Below are positions 20,168 through 30,187 of a DNA stretch of 64,000 nt, piece by piece (within the stretch, counting starts at the first letter, position 1; every line of letters starts with the position of its first letter). Made by a program: the position numbers and the translations under genes. Source of the stretch: Salipaludibacillus neizhouensis (lineage in GTDB: Bacteria; Bacillota; Bacilli; Bacillales; Salisediminibacteriaceae); contig NZ_KZ614146.1 in NCBI RefSeq assembly GCF_002886185.1, positions 1,596,930 through 1,660,929 of the forward strand, given 5' to 3'. A model generated the notes under the pieces. The model saw only the letters and a list, made by a program, of their open reading frames with translations. It made no database searches and was not told where the DNA came from.

Positions 20168-20312
20168 TATTTATAAAATTGGCAGCTACCTTCACACCGC
20201 AAGTATCAAGGGAAACCAACCTCCTTTCGAGTAGCACCTAAACGAAAACCGTAGGTGCTACTCGGGGTGGTGGAAGCGGACGCTGTATTTAATAAAAGAC
20301 GGCTATGCTGTT
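20168..20312 (+). repeat. Dispersed structured element, copy 2 (forward)
   Basis: Same order as copy 1: outer left stem GCTACCTTCACACCGC, linker with CCTCCTTTCGAG, 12-bp hairpin (GAGTAGCACCTA / TAGGTGCTACTC), right stem GGGGTGGTGGAAGC, tail AAAAGACGGCTATGCTGTTTTTT. The 3' mini-hairpin is ACGGC/GCTGT here versus ACGC/GCGT in copy 1, so base pairing is kept although the sequence changed. It lies directly after the sensor-operon terminator, in the same direction. Confidence 0.88.
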
Positions 20313-20418
20313 TTTTATTTAAAAAACAAATATCTATAAAAAAATAACCTAAATTCATAGAGTTTGTTCTCCCTTTGTTACATTTAGATTAAATTTTTAT
20401 AAAAACAGTTTAAAATAA

Positions 20419-20432
20419 TGTAAAGGCTTTCA
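20419..20432 (+). promoter_or_regulatory. Predicted cre (CcpA) site upstream of chvE
   Basis: TGTAAAGGCTTTCA matches the cre consensus TGWAARCGYTWNCW at 13 of 14 positions. It is 62 bp before the chvE start and ~20 bp before a TATATT that could be the -10 box. No good -35 box is present, which suits an activator-dependent promoter. Catabolite repression by CcpA-HPr(Ser-P) is inferred. Confidence 0.65.
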
Positions 20433-20493
20433 GCGTAAAGAATGATATTCTATATTTAGAAAGAAAATAAAAGTAATGAAAGGGGTTTCAATT

Positions 20494-21612
20494 ATGAAGA
20501 AATTAGGTTTATTCGCACTATTATTTGGTTTTATGTTGTTTTTAGCTGCTTGTGGCGGAGGAAATGATAACGCTTCTGGAGAAACTAGCAATAATGGAAA
20601 TGGAGAAGAAGTAGAGTCAAAAGATGCTTCAATAGGTATCGCTATGCCAACAAAATCATCAGCACGATGGGTAGATGATGGAGATAATATGGTTAAGCAA
20701 TTAGAAGCACTTGGTTATGAAACTGATTTGCAGTATGCAGAGGACGATGTGGATAAGCAAATCGAACAAATTGAAAACATGATCGTAAAAGGAGCAAATG
20801 TACTAGTTGTTGCATCGATTGATGGAACAGCACTTACAAATGTTTTAGAAAAAGCGGCTGACCAAGGTATCGAAGTTATTGCGTATGACCGTTTAATTAT
20901 GGGATCACCAGATGTTAGTTATTATGCAACATTTGATAATTTCCAAGTAGGGGTTTTACAAGCTTCATATATTGAAGAAACATTAAATCTAGCTGAAGAA
21001 GAAGGTCCATTTAATGTTGAACTATTCGGTGGATCACCGGATGATAATAACGCTAATTTCTTCTGGGATGGTGCTATGTCCATTCTTCAACCACATATCG
21101 ATAGTGGAAAAGTAGTCATTCAAAGTGAGCAAACAGAATTTGAACAAGCAGCAACAATGCGTTGGGATGGAAACTTAGCAAAATCTCGTATGGAGAACAT
21201 TTTAAGTAAAGCTTATTCTGATGGCGAAACTGTTGATGCAGTATTGTCACCATATGACGGCATTAGCCGTGGTGTTATCCAAGCATTAAAAGGTGTAGGT
21301 TATGGTTCTGGCGATCTACCAATGCCAGTAATTTCAGGGCAAGATGCTGAATTAGCTTCGATTAAATCAATCATTGCTGGTGAGCAAACTCAAACAGTTT
21401 TCAAAGATACACGTGTTCTAGCTGAAGTCGTAGTTAACATGATTGATGCAATTTTAGCTGGTGAAGAGGCAGAAGTTAATAATACAGAAACATATGACAA
21501 CGGTGTAGAAGTAATTCCTTCTTATCTAGTAGAGCCTGTTTCAGTAGATATTGATAACTACCAGGAAGTTGTTATGGATGCCGGATATTACGAAGAGTCT
21601 GAATTAGAATAA
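20494..21612 (+). CDS. chvE: Monosaccharide ABC transporter substrate-binding lipoprotein
   Basis: Lipoprotein of 372 residues that captures monosaccharides outside the membrane for GguAB. The signal peptide ends in a lipobox with Cys20 (FLAACGGG), then a ~25-residue Gly/Asn/Glu linker and a periplasmic-binding domain. [35 protein letters not shown] and VISGQDAE are characteristic of the ChvE/XylF branch. ATG at 20494 follows GAAAGGGG; an ATG at 20476 is in frame but overlaps that site. It is the first gene of the import operon, with a hairpin after it that should keep its mRNA more abundant than the transporter mRNA. Equivalent names are AraE (Geobacillus AraEGH) or XylF; the substrate is probably a pentose. 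Confidence 0.9.
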   Translation: MKKLGLFALLFGFMLFLAACGGGNDNASGETSNNGNGEEVESKDASIGIAMPTKSSARWVDDGDNMVKQLEALGYETDLQYAEDDVDKQIEQIENMIVKGANVLVVASIDGTALTNVLEKAADQGIEVIAYDRLIMGSPDVSYYATFDNFQVGVLQASYIEETLNLAEEEGPFNVELFGGSPDDNNANFFWDGAMSILQPHIDSGKVVIQSEQTEFEQAATMRWDGNLAKSRMENILSKAYSDGETVDAVLSPYDGISRGVIQALKGVGYGSGDLPMPVISGQDAELASIKSIIAGEQTQTVFKDTRVLAEVVVNMIDAILAGEEAEVNNTETYDNGVEVIPSYLVEPVSVDIDNYQEVVMDAGYYEESELE

Positions 21613-21626
21613 TAATAAACAAAACT

Positions 21627-21658
21627 GATTTAGTGGTGATCTCGATCGCCACTAAATC
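21627..21658 (+). terminator. Intercistronic hairpin between chvE and gguA
   Basis: GATTTAGTGG / CCACTAAATC stem with a short loop. It lacks a U run, so it is better read as an mRNA-stabilising or leaky attenuating hairpin than as a full terminator. It is 14 bp after the chvE stop. Confidence 0.7.
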
Positions 21659-21694
21659 GTTTCATTACGTATTTCCGAGAAAGTGGGTGCGAGA

Positions 21695-23245
21695 ATGTCA
21701 GATTATATTTTAGAAATGAGAAGTATAACGAAAACATTCCCCGGCGTTAAAGCGTTAGATGATGTGAATTTAAAAGTTAATAGAGGCGAAATCCATGCAT
21801 TAATGGGTGAGAACGGTGCTGGTAAGTCCACTTTAATGAAAGTGTTAAGTGCTGTTTATCCAAGCGGTTCTTATGAAGGTAGTATTTATTTCGAAGGGGA
21901 AGAATGCCATTTTAAAGATATTAAACAAAGTGAAAATTCCGGAATTGTAATTATTCACCAAGAATTGGCTTTAAGTCCTTTTTTATCAATCGCCGAAAAT
22001 ATTTTCTTAGGAAACGAACGACAGTCTAATAAAATTATGAAATGGCAGGCAACGTTTTCGGAATCTAAAAAACTATTAGAACAAGTTGGATTAAAAGATT
22101 CACCCGAAACGATTGTAAAGGATATTGGTGTTGGTAAACAACAACTCGTTGAAATTGCCAAAGCCCTATCGAAAAATGTAAAACTATTAATTCTCGATGA
22201 GCCAACAGCGGCACTAAATGAAACAGATAGTGCAAATTTACTAAAACTGTTGGATGAACTTAGAAAACAAGGAATTACTTCTATTCTTATTTCTCATAAA
22301 TTAAATGAAGTCGTCAGTATTTCGGATTCTATTACAGTTTTACGAGATGGAAAAACAATTGAAACAATTGATGCTCAAGGAGAAGATGCTTCAGAGGATC
22401 GCATTATCAAGGCAATGGTTGGCCGAGATATGACAAGTAGATTCCCTGTACGGGTTCCAAATATTGGTGAAACTGTATTTGAAGTAAAAGATTGGAATGT
22501 CTATCATCCTCAACAACGAGATCGTAAAATGCTAGACAATGTGAATATACATATTCGTCGAGGTGAAATTGTAGGTCTAGCTGGCTTAATGGGAGCAGGC
22601 AGAACCGAACTTGCGATGAGTATATTCGGAAAAACTTATGGTAAGCAGATAACTGGAACCTTACACAAAAATGGCAAACTAATTAAAGCTGATACTGTAA
22701 GTGATGCCATTGCACAAGGTCTTGCGTACGTTTCAGAAGACCGAAAAACTTATGGTCTGAACCTTATTGATGATATTAAACGCAACATTACCTTGTCTAA
22801 CTTAAAACGAGTTTCCAAAAATTCTATTATAGATGAGAATAAGGAAATAACGGAAGCGCAATTTTTACGAGAAAAATTAAATATTAAAACTCCGTCACTT
22901 ACACAATTAGCCGGTAATTTAAGTGGGGGGAATCAACAAAAAATTGTATTAAGTAAATGGATTTTTACTGAGCCGGATATTTTAATTTTGGATGAGCCTA
23001 CACGTGGTATTGATGTGGGTGCTAAGTTTGAAATATATTCTCAAATAAACGAATTAGCGGCTGAGGGATTAGCTGTGCTTGTAATATCTTCCGAGTTGCC
23101 TGAGATTCTTGGACTCTCGGATCGAATTTATGTAATGAATGAGGGTCGTATATCTGGGGAGCTTGAGCGCGGGATAGCGAATCAAGAAAATGTGATGCGT
23201 TATATGACCGGATCTGGAGGTGCTAGTAATGAAAACATTAATTAA
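21695..23245 (+). CDS. gguA: Monosaccharide ABC transporter ATP-binding protein
   Basis: Double ATPase of 516 residues that powers sugar import. The first half has Walker [10 protein letters not shown] (residues 38-46), then [13 protein letters not shown] and [13 protein letters not shown]. The second half has a degenerate Walker A (GLMGAGRTE) and an intact signature LSGGNQQK with Walker [13 protein letters not shown]. This asymmetry is normal for MglA/RbsA/XylG proteins. ATG at 21695 sits 7 bp after AAGTGGG; a GTG at 21683 is in frame but less likely. Its 3' end overlaps gguB by 17 bp. It is also annotated as mmsA or AraG/XylG. Confidence 0.93.
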   Translation: MSDYILEMRSITKTFPGVKALDDVNLKVNRGEIHALMGENGAGKSTLMKVLSAVYPSGSYEGSIYFEGEECHFKDIKQSENSGIVIIHQELALSPFLSIAENIFLGNERQSNKIMKWQATFSESKKLLEQVGLKDSPETIVKDIGVGKQQLVEIAKALSKNVKLLILDEPTAALNETDSANLLKLLDELRKQGITSILISHKLNEVVSISDSITVLRDGKTIETIDAQGEDASEDRIIKAMVGRDMTSRFPVRVPNIGETVFEVKDWNVYHPQQRDRKMLDNVNIHIRRGEIVGLAGLMGAGRTELAMSIFGKTYGKQITGTLHKNGKLIKADTVSDAIAQGLAYVSEDRKTYGLNLIDDIKRNITLSNLKRVSKNSIIDENKEITEAQFLREKLNIKTPSLTQLAGNLSGGNQQKIVLSKWIFTEPDILILDEPTRGIDVGAKFEIYSQINELAAEGLAVLVISSELPEILGLSDRIYVMNEGRISGELERGIANQENVMRYMTGSGGASNENIN

Positions 23246-24395
23246 TTTATTTAGCAATAATATTCGTCAATACGGTATGATCATTGCACTTGTGTTTATA
23301 ACAGCCTTATTTTTTATACTAACTGATGGAATCTTATTTAAACCTTTAAACCTGACCAACCTAATCCTACAAAACGGCTTTATTTTAGTTTTAGCCATTG
23401 GTATGGTTTTGGTCATTATTACGGGAAATATTGATTTATCAGTAGGATCTGTCGTTGCTTTCGTTGGTGCCATAGCTGGGGTACTCATGATCAATAACAA
23501 TGTGCCAGTAGTGTTAGCAATTGTATTATCCATTCTTGTAGGTGCTTTAATTGGTGTTTGGCAGGGATTTTGGATTGCCTATATAGGAATACCTTCCTTT
23601 ATTGTAACCTTAGCAGGGATGTTAATTTTCAGGGGTTTAACTTTATATCTATTAGATGGGCAATCACTTGCACCATTTCCTGAGTCTTTCAGAATACTAA
23701 GTGGTGGCTTTCTACCCGATGTATTTGGTGCAGATGGATTGCATATATTAACACTTATTTTAGCGGGTGTCTTTTCACTCGTCCTGATTTATATGGAATA
23801 CAGAAGCCGCAAAAAACAAGCGGCATATAGCTTTGATGTTCTTCCTCTTTGGATCTCAGTAACAAAGATGGTTTTATTGCTCTTTGTTATTAACTGGTTT
23901 GCTTATCAATTGGCACTCAATAAAGGGATTCCAATGGTATTGGGAATAGTATTTGTACTGATCCTGATTTACACATTTATTATGAACAATACAGTCATGG
24001 GTCGTCATATCTATGCAACAGGTGGAAACAAGAAGGCTGCTGATTTATCTGGAATCAAAACCAAACGTGTTGTATTCTGGGTATTTGTAAATAATGGTGT
24101 TATTGCAGCTTTAGCTGGTTTAATGTTTGCTTCTCGTTTAGATTCTGCAACACCTGCAGCTGGTAACATGCTAGAGTTAGATGCGATTGCTGCTGTATTT
24201 ATCGGTGGTGCGTCGATGGCTGGTGGTGTTGGTACAGTCATTGGTGCTATTATTGGTGGACTTGTAATGGGTGTCATGAACAACGGTATGTCCCTAATTG
24301 GTATCGGTATCGATTGGCAACAGGCCATAAAAGGTATGGTACTATTACTTGCAGTAGGATTCGATGTATACAATAAAAATAAATCCGGAAACTAA
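23229..24395 (+). CDS. gguB: Monosaccharide ABC transporter permease
   Basis: Integral membrane permease of 388 residues with about ten hydrophobic segments. It carries the BPD_transp_2 family signature near the C-terminus ([21 protein letters not shown]) and the GIKT loop ([15 protein letters not shown]). ATG at 23229 is 9 bp after GGAGGTG, which lies inside the end of gguA, so translation is probably coupled. It forms the membrane channel for ChvE/GguA and ends the operon just before a strong terminator. Equivalent to AraH/XylH/mmsB. Confidence 0.93.
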   Translation: MKTLINLFSNNIRQYGMIIALVFITALFFILTDGILFKPLNLTNLILQNGFILVLAIGMVLVIITGNIDLSVGSVVAFVGAIAGVLMINNNVPVVLAIVLSILVGALIGVWQGFWIAYIGIPSFIVTLAGMLIFRGLTLYLLDGQSLAPFPESFRILSGGFLPDVFGADGLHILTLILAGVFSLVLIYMEYRSRKKQAAYSFDVLPLWISVTKMVLLLFVINWFAYQLALNKGIPMVLGIVFVLILIYTFIMNNTVMGRHIYATGGNKKAADLSGIKTKRVVFWVFVNNGVIAALAGLMFASRLDSATPAAGNMLELDAIAAVFIGGASMAGGVGTVIGAIIGGLVMGVMNNGMSLIGIGIDWQQAIKGMVLLLAVGFDVYNKNKSGN

Positions 24396-24406
24396 TTAAT
24401 ATAAAG

Positions 24407-24446
24407 AGCATTGAAAAAGTGATTTTTACTTTTTCAATGCTTTTTA
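24407..24446 (+). terminator. Terminator of the sugar import operon
   Basis: AGCATTGAAAAAGT / ACTTTTTCAATGCT stem with loop GATTTTT, followed by TTTTTAC, 12 bp after the gguB stop. Confidence 0.92.
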
Positions 24447-24492
24447 CATTTATACAAATTATCATTTTATTAAGATTGTTGTTTTCGTCGAA

Positions 24493-24560
24493 CAGAGAGG
24501 CTCAAATCCGCTCTAGGCGGACGCTTTCCACGGGCAATAAGTTGAAGTCTCCCCATCCCT
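24493..24560. repeat. Degenerate Bacillaceae intergenic repeat
   Basis: Contains GCTCTAGGCGGACGCTTTCC and ACGGGCAATAAGTTGAAGTC, related to 9130-9265 (opposite sense) and 35338-35470. Non-coding. Confidence 0.55.
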
Positions 24561-24646
24561 TTAAACCCCTAAGCATTTAAATTTGTTTTCAGTGAGCAAA
24601 CTGATATTATTGGATGGAAACTTCAATTAAGAAAGGATACGTTCAT

Positions 24647-25651
24647 ATGTCAACTATACAGATACCCGTTTCAGTTTTAAATCTTGCCCCGATACGACAA
24701 GGGGAGGACGCAAAAGGTGCAATTGCTTCGATGGTTGACCTGGCGCAAGCCACTGAGAAAATGGGCTACACGCGTTATTGGATTGCGGAACATCACAATA
24801 CACCAACACTTGTCAGTTCAGCTACCTCGATGTTAATTAAACATACATTAGAGCATACAGAACATATTCGAGTCGGATCTGGTGGAATTATGCTTCCAAA
24901 CCATTCTCCATTAATCGTTGCTGAGCAATTTGGCACGATGGCTACTATTTATCCAGACAGGTTGGACTTAGGTCTTGGGCGCGCTCCAGGGACAGACATG
25001 AATACGGCTCGTGCATTAAGACGCTCACAAAGTGATGATTCAGTATATACATTTCCAAACGATGTAAAAGAATTACTTACTCGTTTTGGACCTGAAGAAG
25101 TTCAAGGTCAAGTAAAAGCCTATCCCGGTGTTGGTACGAATATTCCAATATATATCCTAGGTTCGTCAACTGATTCCGCTGGTTTAGCCGCTAAGTTAGG
25201 CTTACCATACGTATTTGCATCTCACTTTGCTCCAAAATATATGGAGGAGGCGATGTCGATTTATCATAATCAATTCCAACCTTCTGCCTATTTGGAGAAA
25301 CCTTACATGATGGTGTGTCTCAACGTCATTGCCGCTGAAAGTGATGAAGAGGCCAAGTTAGAATCAACAACGATGCAGCAGTTTTTCTTAAATGTTGTCA
25401 GAGGTACTCAAAATCCTCTCCAGCCTCCTGTTAAAAATATGGACGAAATTTGGAGTCAACGCGAAAAAGAAATGGCTTCTTCGATGTCCAGTGTAACGAT
25501 AATGGGAAGTAAAGACTCCGTTAGAGAACAGCTTATTAATTTTCAAGAAAAGTATCGCGTCGATGAAATCATGGCAGTATCGTATATTTATGATCCTGAA
25601 AAGCAAAAACGTTCCTATGAGATTTTAAAAGAAGTAGTCGATGAGAAATAA
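24647..25651 (+). CDS. LLM-class flavin-dependent oxidoreductase
   Basis: Luciferase-like monooxygenase family protein of 334 residues. It shows the family's TIM-barrel patterns: [14 protein letters not shown] at the N-terminus, [38 protein letters not shown]-like [14 protein letters not shown], and [20 protein letters not shown]. It should use reduced FMN; the substrate is unknown. ATG at 24647 is 9 bp after AAGAAAGGA; an ATG at 24614 has no site. Single-gene unit with its own terminator, downstream of a decayed repeat. Confidence 0.88.
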   Translation: MSTIQIPVSVLNLAPIRQGEDAKGAIASMVDLAQATEKMGYTRYWIAEHHNTPTLVSSATSMLIKHTLEHTEHIRVGSGGIMLPNHSPLIVAEQFGTMATIYPDRLDLGLGRAPGTDMNTARALRRSQSDDSVYTFPNDVKELLTRFGPEEVQGQVKAYPGVGTNIPIYILGSSTDSAGLAAKLGLPYVFASHFAPKYMEEAMSIYHNQFQPSAYLEKPYMMVCLNVIAAESDEEAKLESTTMQQFFLNVVRGTQNPLQPPVKNMDEIWSQREKEMASSMSSVTIMGSKDSVREQLINFQEKYRVDEIMAVSYIYDPEKQKRSYEILKEVVDEK

Positions 25652-25663
25652 AAATAGGTATGG

Positions 25664-25701
25664 AAAAAGCAAATCCTTTTCAGTAAAGGATTTGCTTTTT
25701 T
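25664..25701 (+). terminator. Terminator after LLM oxidoreductase
   Basis: AAAAGCAAATCCTTTT / AAAGGATTTGCTTTTTT stem with loop CAGT; the right arm continues into a T run. Confidence 0.92.
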
Positions 25702-25821
25702 GTGCTCTAAAGATATTAAATGCAATTATATGTGAAATAGTCAAAGTTTTTAACAAGAATTCTGTCATTTTCGAATAGGCTAATAATGACTAAAAATAGG
25801 TATTAGAAAGGGGCATATATT

Positions 25822-26667
25822 ATGATTCGAATATCGGGAGAGCCCTTTCAACATAATCAGAATTGGCCTAGTGGCAGCCCAGAAGGTATAATCGTTCAAT
25901 CGATGCAAGAAGCTTCTATGGTTTATTCCTATGAAACCAAAGATCAGCTATCTTTCGAACTTCAGTTACGAAAAAACATCATGAACAGTGCAAATCAGAT
26001 GAACAAAAGCAATGCACAATTTGCTACCTTTGAAAATTCTCGTTGTAACCCTCAATATTGGCAATTAACAGACACAGGGGGATTTCGCCTCCAGCAAGGA
26101 GTGCGTCCTTCCGTCGCCATTCGAGATATTTTCCAAAACGGTTCGCAATACGCTTTTGAATGTGCTGGAGCCATGGTAATTATTTATTACCATGCGGTTT
26201 TAAATCAAATTGGAGAGAGCCTATTTAATCAATTTTTTCAGGATATCTTTATATACAGCTGGCATTTTGACGCTGATCTAGGAATACGTCCGACCTATAT
26301 AAATTCGTTTTTACTTGGCGATGTTGTCTACTTTAAGAATCCGGAAGTGGCTCCTAACACTTCCTATTGGCGAGGAGAAAATGCTGTCGTTATGGGGGAA
26401 GATCTCTATTTTGGTCATGGATTAGGACTAATGACAGCCGATCAGATGATTCAATCATTGAACCGGTATCGTATTCCAGGCGCTAATGCATCCGCTTATT
26501 TAACAAACGTAGTAGCTAGACCATCTTTCAAAAACCTGTATCGTATTTCGATGCCATCTCGAGAATCTTCTCTTCGCAAATATCAGTATGTAGTCATTGA
26601 GCATAATGAAAGCTCGATTCCATTCGACCGGTACCGATTTTTCCTGAACGGGATTTATAATCGGTAA
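25822..26667 (+). CDS. tgl: Protein-glutamine gamma-glutamyltransferase (spore coat)
   Basis: Sporulation transglutaminase of 281 residues. It cross-links spore coat proteins through epsilon-(gamma-glutamyl)lysine bonds. The catalytic Cys114 lies in YAFECAGAMVI, preceded by Glu113. Glu186 (YWRGENAVVMG) and His199 (YFGHG) match the Cys/Glu/His active site of Bacillus subtilis Tgl. It is slightly longer than the B. subtilis protein (245 residues) at the N-terminus. ATG at 25822 follows GAAAGGGG. Its presence is the clearest sign that the organism forms endospores. Structured-element copy 3 lies just downstream. Expected to be expressed late in the mother cell; no sporulation promoter was firmly identified. 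Confidence 0.95.
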   Translation: MIRISGEPFQHNQNWPSGSPEGIIVQSMQEASMVYSYETKDQLSFELQLRKNIMNSANQMNKSNAQFATFENSRCNPQYWQLTDTGGFRLQQGVRPSVAIRDIFQNGSQYAFECAGAMVIIYYHAVLNQIGESLFNQFFQDIFIYSWHFDADLGIRPTYINSFLLGDVVYFKNPEVAPNTSYWRGENAVVMGEDLYFGHGLGLMTADQMIQSLNRYRIPGANASAYLTNVVARPSFKNLYRISMPSRESSLRKYQYVVIEHNESSIPFDRYRFFLNGIYNR

Positions 26668-26727
26668 ATTTTAATTCTTGAAAAATGTCGGGATTGGAAC
26701 AGTTAATTTCCATCCCTTTCTTGAAAG

Positions 26728-26882
26728 TTAAGAATTTATAAGTTGACAGCTATCTTTACGCCACAAGCATCAAGGGAAGCCCATCTCCTTTCGAGTAGCA
26801 CCTACAATCACTACTTAGGTGCTACTCGGGGGTGCCGAAAGCTCACGCAGTAATTAACAAAAGTCTCTTTGCGTTTTTCTTA
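26728..26882 (+). repeat. Dispersed structured element, copy 3 (forward)
   Basis: Left stem GCTATCTTTACGCCAC, linker CATCTCCTTTCGAG, 12-bp hairpin (GAGTAGCACCTA / TAGGTGCTACTC), right stem GGGTGCCGAAAGC, tail ACAAAAGTCTCTTTGCGTTTTTC. The left stem differs from copies 1 and 2 (TTTACGCCAC versus TTCACACCGC) and the right stem changes with it. It follows tgl in the same direction. Confidence 0.85.
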
Positions 26883-26997
26883 AACAGTTGTATTGATTCA
26901 TGAACTAAGGCAAAATAAAGAGTATCAAAATAGTTTTTTGATAAAATTACGAGTCCGTCACCAGGTCTTACCGTGTAGTTGAAAAGGAGATGTTTTT

Positions 26998-27279
26998 TTG
27001 GTTAAAAAAGTCATTTTAAATGAAACACCTATTGATTTAGAAGGATATGAGGAAGACATTGTTGATGGTTTAATCAAAATATCCCTTCTTTTTAACGTTA
27101 GTCATCGGGACTATCATGAGATAACAACATTACTTTATAAAGGAACGTTTGATGTGAAAGTTCCTGATAAAAACCTATCCTTTAAAGGAACAATACATAA
27201 CTATTCAACCTCGATTACGAATTTATATAAGCAGGAAAGCGTTGGTGAGTTTCACTTAAGTTTAATAGAACTTGCCTAA
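26998..27279 (+). CDS. DUF3219 (YkvR-like) protein
   Basis: Small cytoplasmic protein of 93 residues that resembles the DUF3219/YkvR family of Bacillus (pattern L-LN-T-ID-E-Y ... LLYKGTFDVKVPDK-L-F-G-I-NYSTSITNLYK-ES-G-F-L-L-E). Function unknown. It starts with TTG at 26998, supported by AAAGGAGA 7 bp upstream. A beta-rich fold is suggested by alternating hydrophobic residues. It precedes the SUV3-like helicase by 213 bp in the same direction. No terminator is visible between them, so cotranscription is possible. Confidence 0.72.
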   Translation: MVKKVILNETPIDLEGYEEDIVDGLIKISLLFNVSHRDYHEITTLLYKGTFDVKVPDKNLSFKGTIHNYSTSITNLYKQESVGEFHLSLIELA

Positions 27280-27492
27280 AGTCAGTCACTTGAGATTTCA
27301 ACAGTCAAGACCCTGTGTGGCATTTGAGTGTCACTAAACAACACTTTTAGCATCACTCAGATTCAAGGAGATACTTACTGTCGCTGACTGTTATCACGTT
27401 GTCATTATTCCCCGGGGGTAGTTCCATGCTTAAGTGCGTATTATACTAAGGGAAGAAGTTTTAGCTCTACCTTTTTTCTGGAAGGAGAAGCC

Positions 27493-30048
27493 ATGGATTA
27501 CATGTTAGATATTCACAGTCAAGCAGTAACACATACAAAAAATAAAATTTTAAAAGATATTGATGATTACCTGGGAAGTAAAGAAGAATTATCATCTTAT
27601 GAGCAATACCTTATGGAAAGAAGACATTATGTTGATCAAATATGGATAAATGTTTGGCTAACGAAAATAACGAATGACATTTCTAAAAAGGAAAAAAAAC
27701 AGTTTTTAAAGCAGAGGGAGTACGAAGTTGACGGTGTGGACCGAAAAGTAATTAATCGATTGTTTCGAACTGAAATGAGATCGCACCATCCGTTTGATGT
27801 ATTAAGTTGGCTGAATGACACGTTTTTCCGGCAAAAAAACGTGTGGGAAAAGCGATACCATGCTGCAAGGGAACTTTTCCTGCAAGAAAAAGCTGAAAAT
27901 AACCTGGAACATGAAAAAACTTCCATGAAATTGGCTATAACTCGTGAAATAAAACGACTTATTAAAAAAGATGCTTTTCTTTTTTATCTTTATATTCGGC
28001 ATTATATTTCTCTTCAACTAAAAAATGATTTGACTAATCATAAGTATAAAACCGCTGATACGTTTAAACTGGAAGAGAAATTAATTCCAGAGGGATATCT
28101 AAGTGATAGAGATTACATAAAGGTAAACGACTTTCTCTATGAGCTCACCGGTTCTATACAAAAAACTAATTATTGGGAATATGAAACGTACCATGATAAA
28201 TATGACAAAGCTGTTGGAGAAATCTTATCAGAACGTGTATCCGAAATCCTTCTAGATCAATTACCGGAAACCGTTAAAAAAGAGTACAGTAATGTGTACC
28301 ACAGAGAGTTAACGCCTGTTATTTTATACGAACTTAGTAGGCAAAGAATGTATGCATTACAAGAAGAATTTCTTGAGAAAATAGCAGAAGAATATTTTTC
28401 TGATCTCATTAACCTAGCAGCGCTTCCATTTGATGAAGCTACGCATCAAGAAAGATATCATGAGGATCTGATGGAGCAGGAACATAGAAAAGAACAAGAG
28501 TTATTGGCTATTAAACAAGAAGAAAAAGCAGAAGAACGGATGTTAGAGGATATTTTTGGACGTGAGTACAACCTTTCTTTAGGTAGAGATATTGATTACG
28601 TGCTTCATATTGGAGAAACGAACACCGGGAAAACTTATCGTGCACTAGAACGAATGAAACAATTGCCAAGTGGTATTTATCTTGCACCTCTTCGTCTGTT
28701 AGCATTGGAAGTATACGACAAGCTAAATGCAGAAGGAGTCCTCTGTGGTTTAAAAACCGGTGAGGAAGAAAAAGACGTGGATGATGCTACTCATATTTCC
28801 TGTACCGTTGAGATGTTTCATGAACGGGACCACTATGATATTGTAATCATCGACGAAGCCCAAATGGTTGCCGATAAAGACCGGGGTTTTTCATGGTACA
28901 AAGCCATAACGAAAGCCAATGCTAAGGAAGTCCATATAATCGGTAGTAAAAATTCGAAAGAAATGGTCTTACAGCTATTAGGGGATTCCACCGTCGACAT
29001 CCGAGAATATAAGCGCGATGTCCCTCTAGAAGTGGACCAGAATATTTTCCGTATCAAGCATGCAACAAAAGGAGATGCACTCGTTTGTTTTTCCCGAAAA
29101 AGAGTGTTGGAAACAGCATCAGCATTAGAAAATTCGGGACATTCAGTGAGCATGATCTATGGCAGTATGCCACCGGAAACAAGAAAAAAACAAATGAAAC
29201 GTTTTGTAAAAGGAGAGACAAGCGTTATTGTTTCTACAGATGCGATAGGAATGGGTCTAAATTTACCGATAAGACGGATTGTTTTCCTGGAAAATGAAAA
29301 ATTTGATGGAACAAGAAGAAGACGTCTAACCTCTCAAGAAGTGAAACAAATAGCGGGTCGTGCAGGACGTAAAGGCATCTACAATATAGGAAGAGTTGCA
29401 TTTTCAAACGATATTAAAATAATGACACGACTGCTTGAGCAAGAAGATAAACTTGTACAGACGTTTACAGTAGCACCGACAAACGCCATATTCGAACGGT
29501 TTCAAAGCTACTCACGTGACTTTGGTTATTTTTTAGAGATATGGGAAAAATTCGAATGCCCGTTTGGAACGAAAAAAGCATCATTATCTGAGGAGAGAGA
29601 ATTATATCGATTTATTCAGGATACAGAGATTGAAGCACGGTTTTCGTTAATTGATCTTTATGGATTTTTACACCTGCCTTTTTCCAAAAAAGAATCGGAG
29701 CTGACGAGACAGTGGAGGTTAACGATGGAGGCTATCGTTAGCAGTACAGAACTACCAGAGCCACGAATCAAAAGTAAAAATTTGGAGGAATTAGAGCTTT
29801 CATATAAAGCTGTTGGATTACATCTCCTGTTTTTGTATCGATTAGGGAAGCGGACCGAAGCTTTATATTGGGAACGATTAAGGCTTGAACTGAGCGACGA
29901 TGTTCATGAACAGTTAAAGACAGACGTCAAAAAAATCATCAAGAAGTGCAAACATTGTGGCAGAAACTTACCAGCAGATTTCAGATTTCACATTTGTGAT
30001 GCCTGTCATTGGTCTCTAAAAGGAAGAAATATGCAGTATGAGTATTGA
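27493..30048 (+). CDS. SUV3-like DEAD/DEAH RNA helicase with C-terminal zinc ribbon
   Basis: Predicted helicase of 851 residues. The first ~365 residues are charged and helical with no recognised domain. The motor follows: Walker A GETNTGKT (374-381), motif Ia APLRLLALEVYDKL, a CTVEM segment, Walker B DEAQ (454-457), then the second RecA lobe with TDAIGMGLNLP and motif VI QIAGRAGRKG (619-628). GETNTGKTYRALE, the DEAQ box and GRAGR are the signature of SUV3, the mitochondrial RNA-degradosome helicase, rather than of ordinary DEAD-box proteins. The C-terminus carries four cysteines (819, 822, 835, 838; CKHCGR...CDACH), a likely zinc ribbon. Probable role in RNA unwinding or decay; the partner is unknown. 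ATG at 27493 after GAAGGAGA. Confidence 0.82.
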   Translation: MDYMLDIHSQAVTHTKNKILKDIDDYLGSKEELSSYEQYLMERRHYVDQIWINVWLTKITNDISKKEKKQFLKQREYEVDGVDRKVINRLFRTEMRSHHPFDVLSWLNDTFFRQKNVWEKRYHAARELFLQEKAENNLEHEKTSMKLAITREIKRLIKKDAFLFYLYIRHYISLQLKNDLTNHKYKTADTFKLEEKLIPEGYLSDRDYIKVNDFLYELTGSIQKTNYWEYETYHDKYDKAVGEILSERVSEILLDQLPETVKKEYSNVYHRELTPVILYELSRQRMYALQEEFLEKIAEEYFSDLINLAALPFDEATHQERYHEDLMEQEHRKEQELLAIKQEEKAEERMLEDIFGREYNLSLGRDIDYVLHIGETNTGKTYRALERMKQLPSGIYLAPLRLLALEVYDKLNAEGVLCGLKTGEEEKDVDDATHISCTVEMFHERDHYDIVIIDEAQMVADKDRGFSWYKAITKANAKEVHIIGSKNSKEMVLQLLGDSTVDIREYKRDVPLEVDQNIFRIKHATKGDALVCFSRKRVLETASALENSGHSVSMIYGSMPPETRKKQMKRFVKGETSVIVSTDAIGMGLNLPIRRIVFLENEKFDGTRRRRLTSQEVKQIAGRAGRKGIYNIGRVAFSNDIKIMTRLLEQEDKLVQTFTVAPTNAIFERFQSYSRDFGYFLEIWEKFECPFGTKKASLSEERELYRFIQDTEIEARFSLIDLYGFLHLPFSKKESELTRQWRLTMEAIVSSTELPEPRIKSKNLEELELSYKAVGLHLLFLYRLGKRTEALYWERLRLELSDDVHEQLKTDVKKIIKKCKHCGRNLPADFRFHICDACHWSLKGRNMQYEY

Positions 30049-30139
30049 CATAGATACCATCATTTCCAAATCGGGCCCTGACCTAGAAGAAAAAAGCTGA
30101 ATGAACGAACCATAATACTTGTTTTATTAGGAAAATACC

Positions 30140-30168
30140 TTGTTTTTCTACTGAAAATGTAGTATATT
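30140..30168 (+). promoter_or_regulatory. Promoter of the leuA T-box transcript
   Basis: TTGTTT, 17 bases, TATATT, ending about 20 bp before the T-box leader begins. Sigma-A type. Confidence 0.7.
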
Positions 30169-30187
30169 TATCTAAATATTCAAATAC

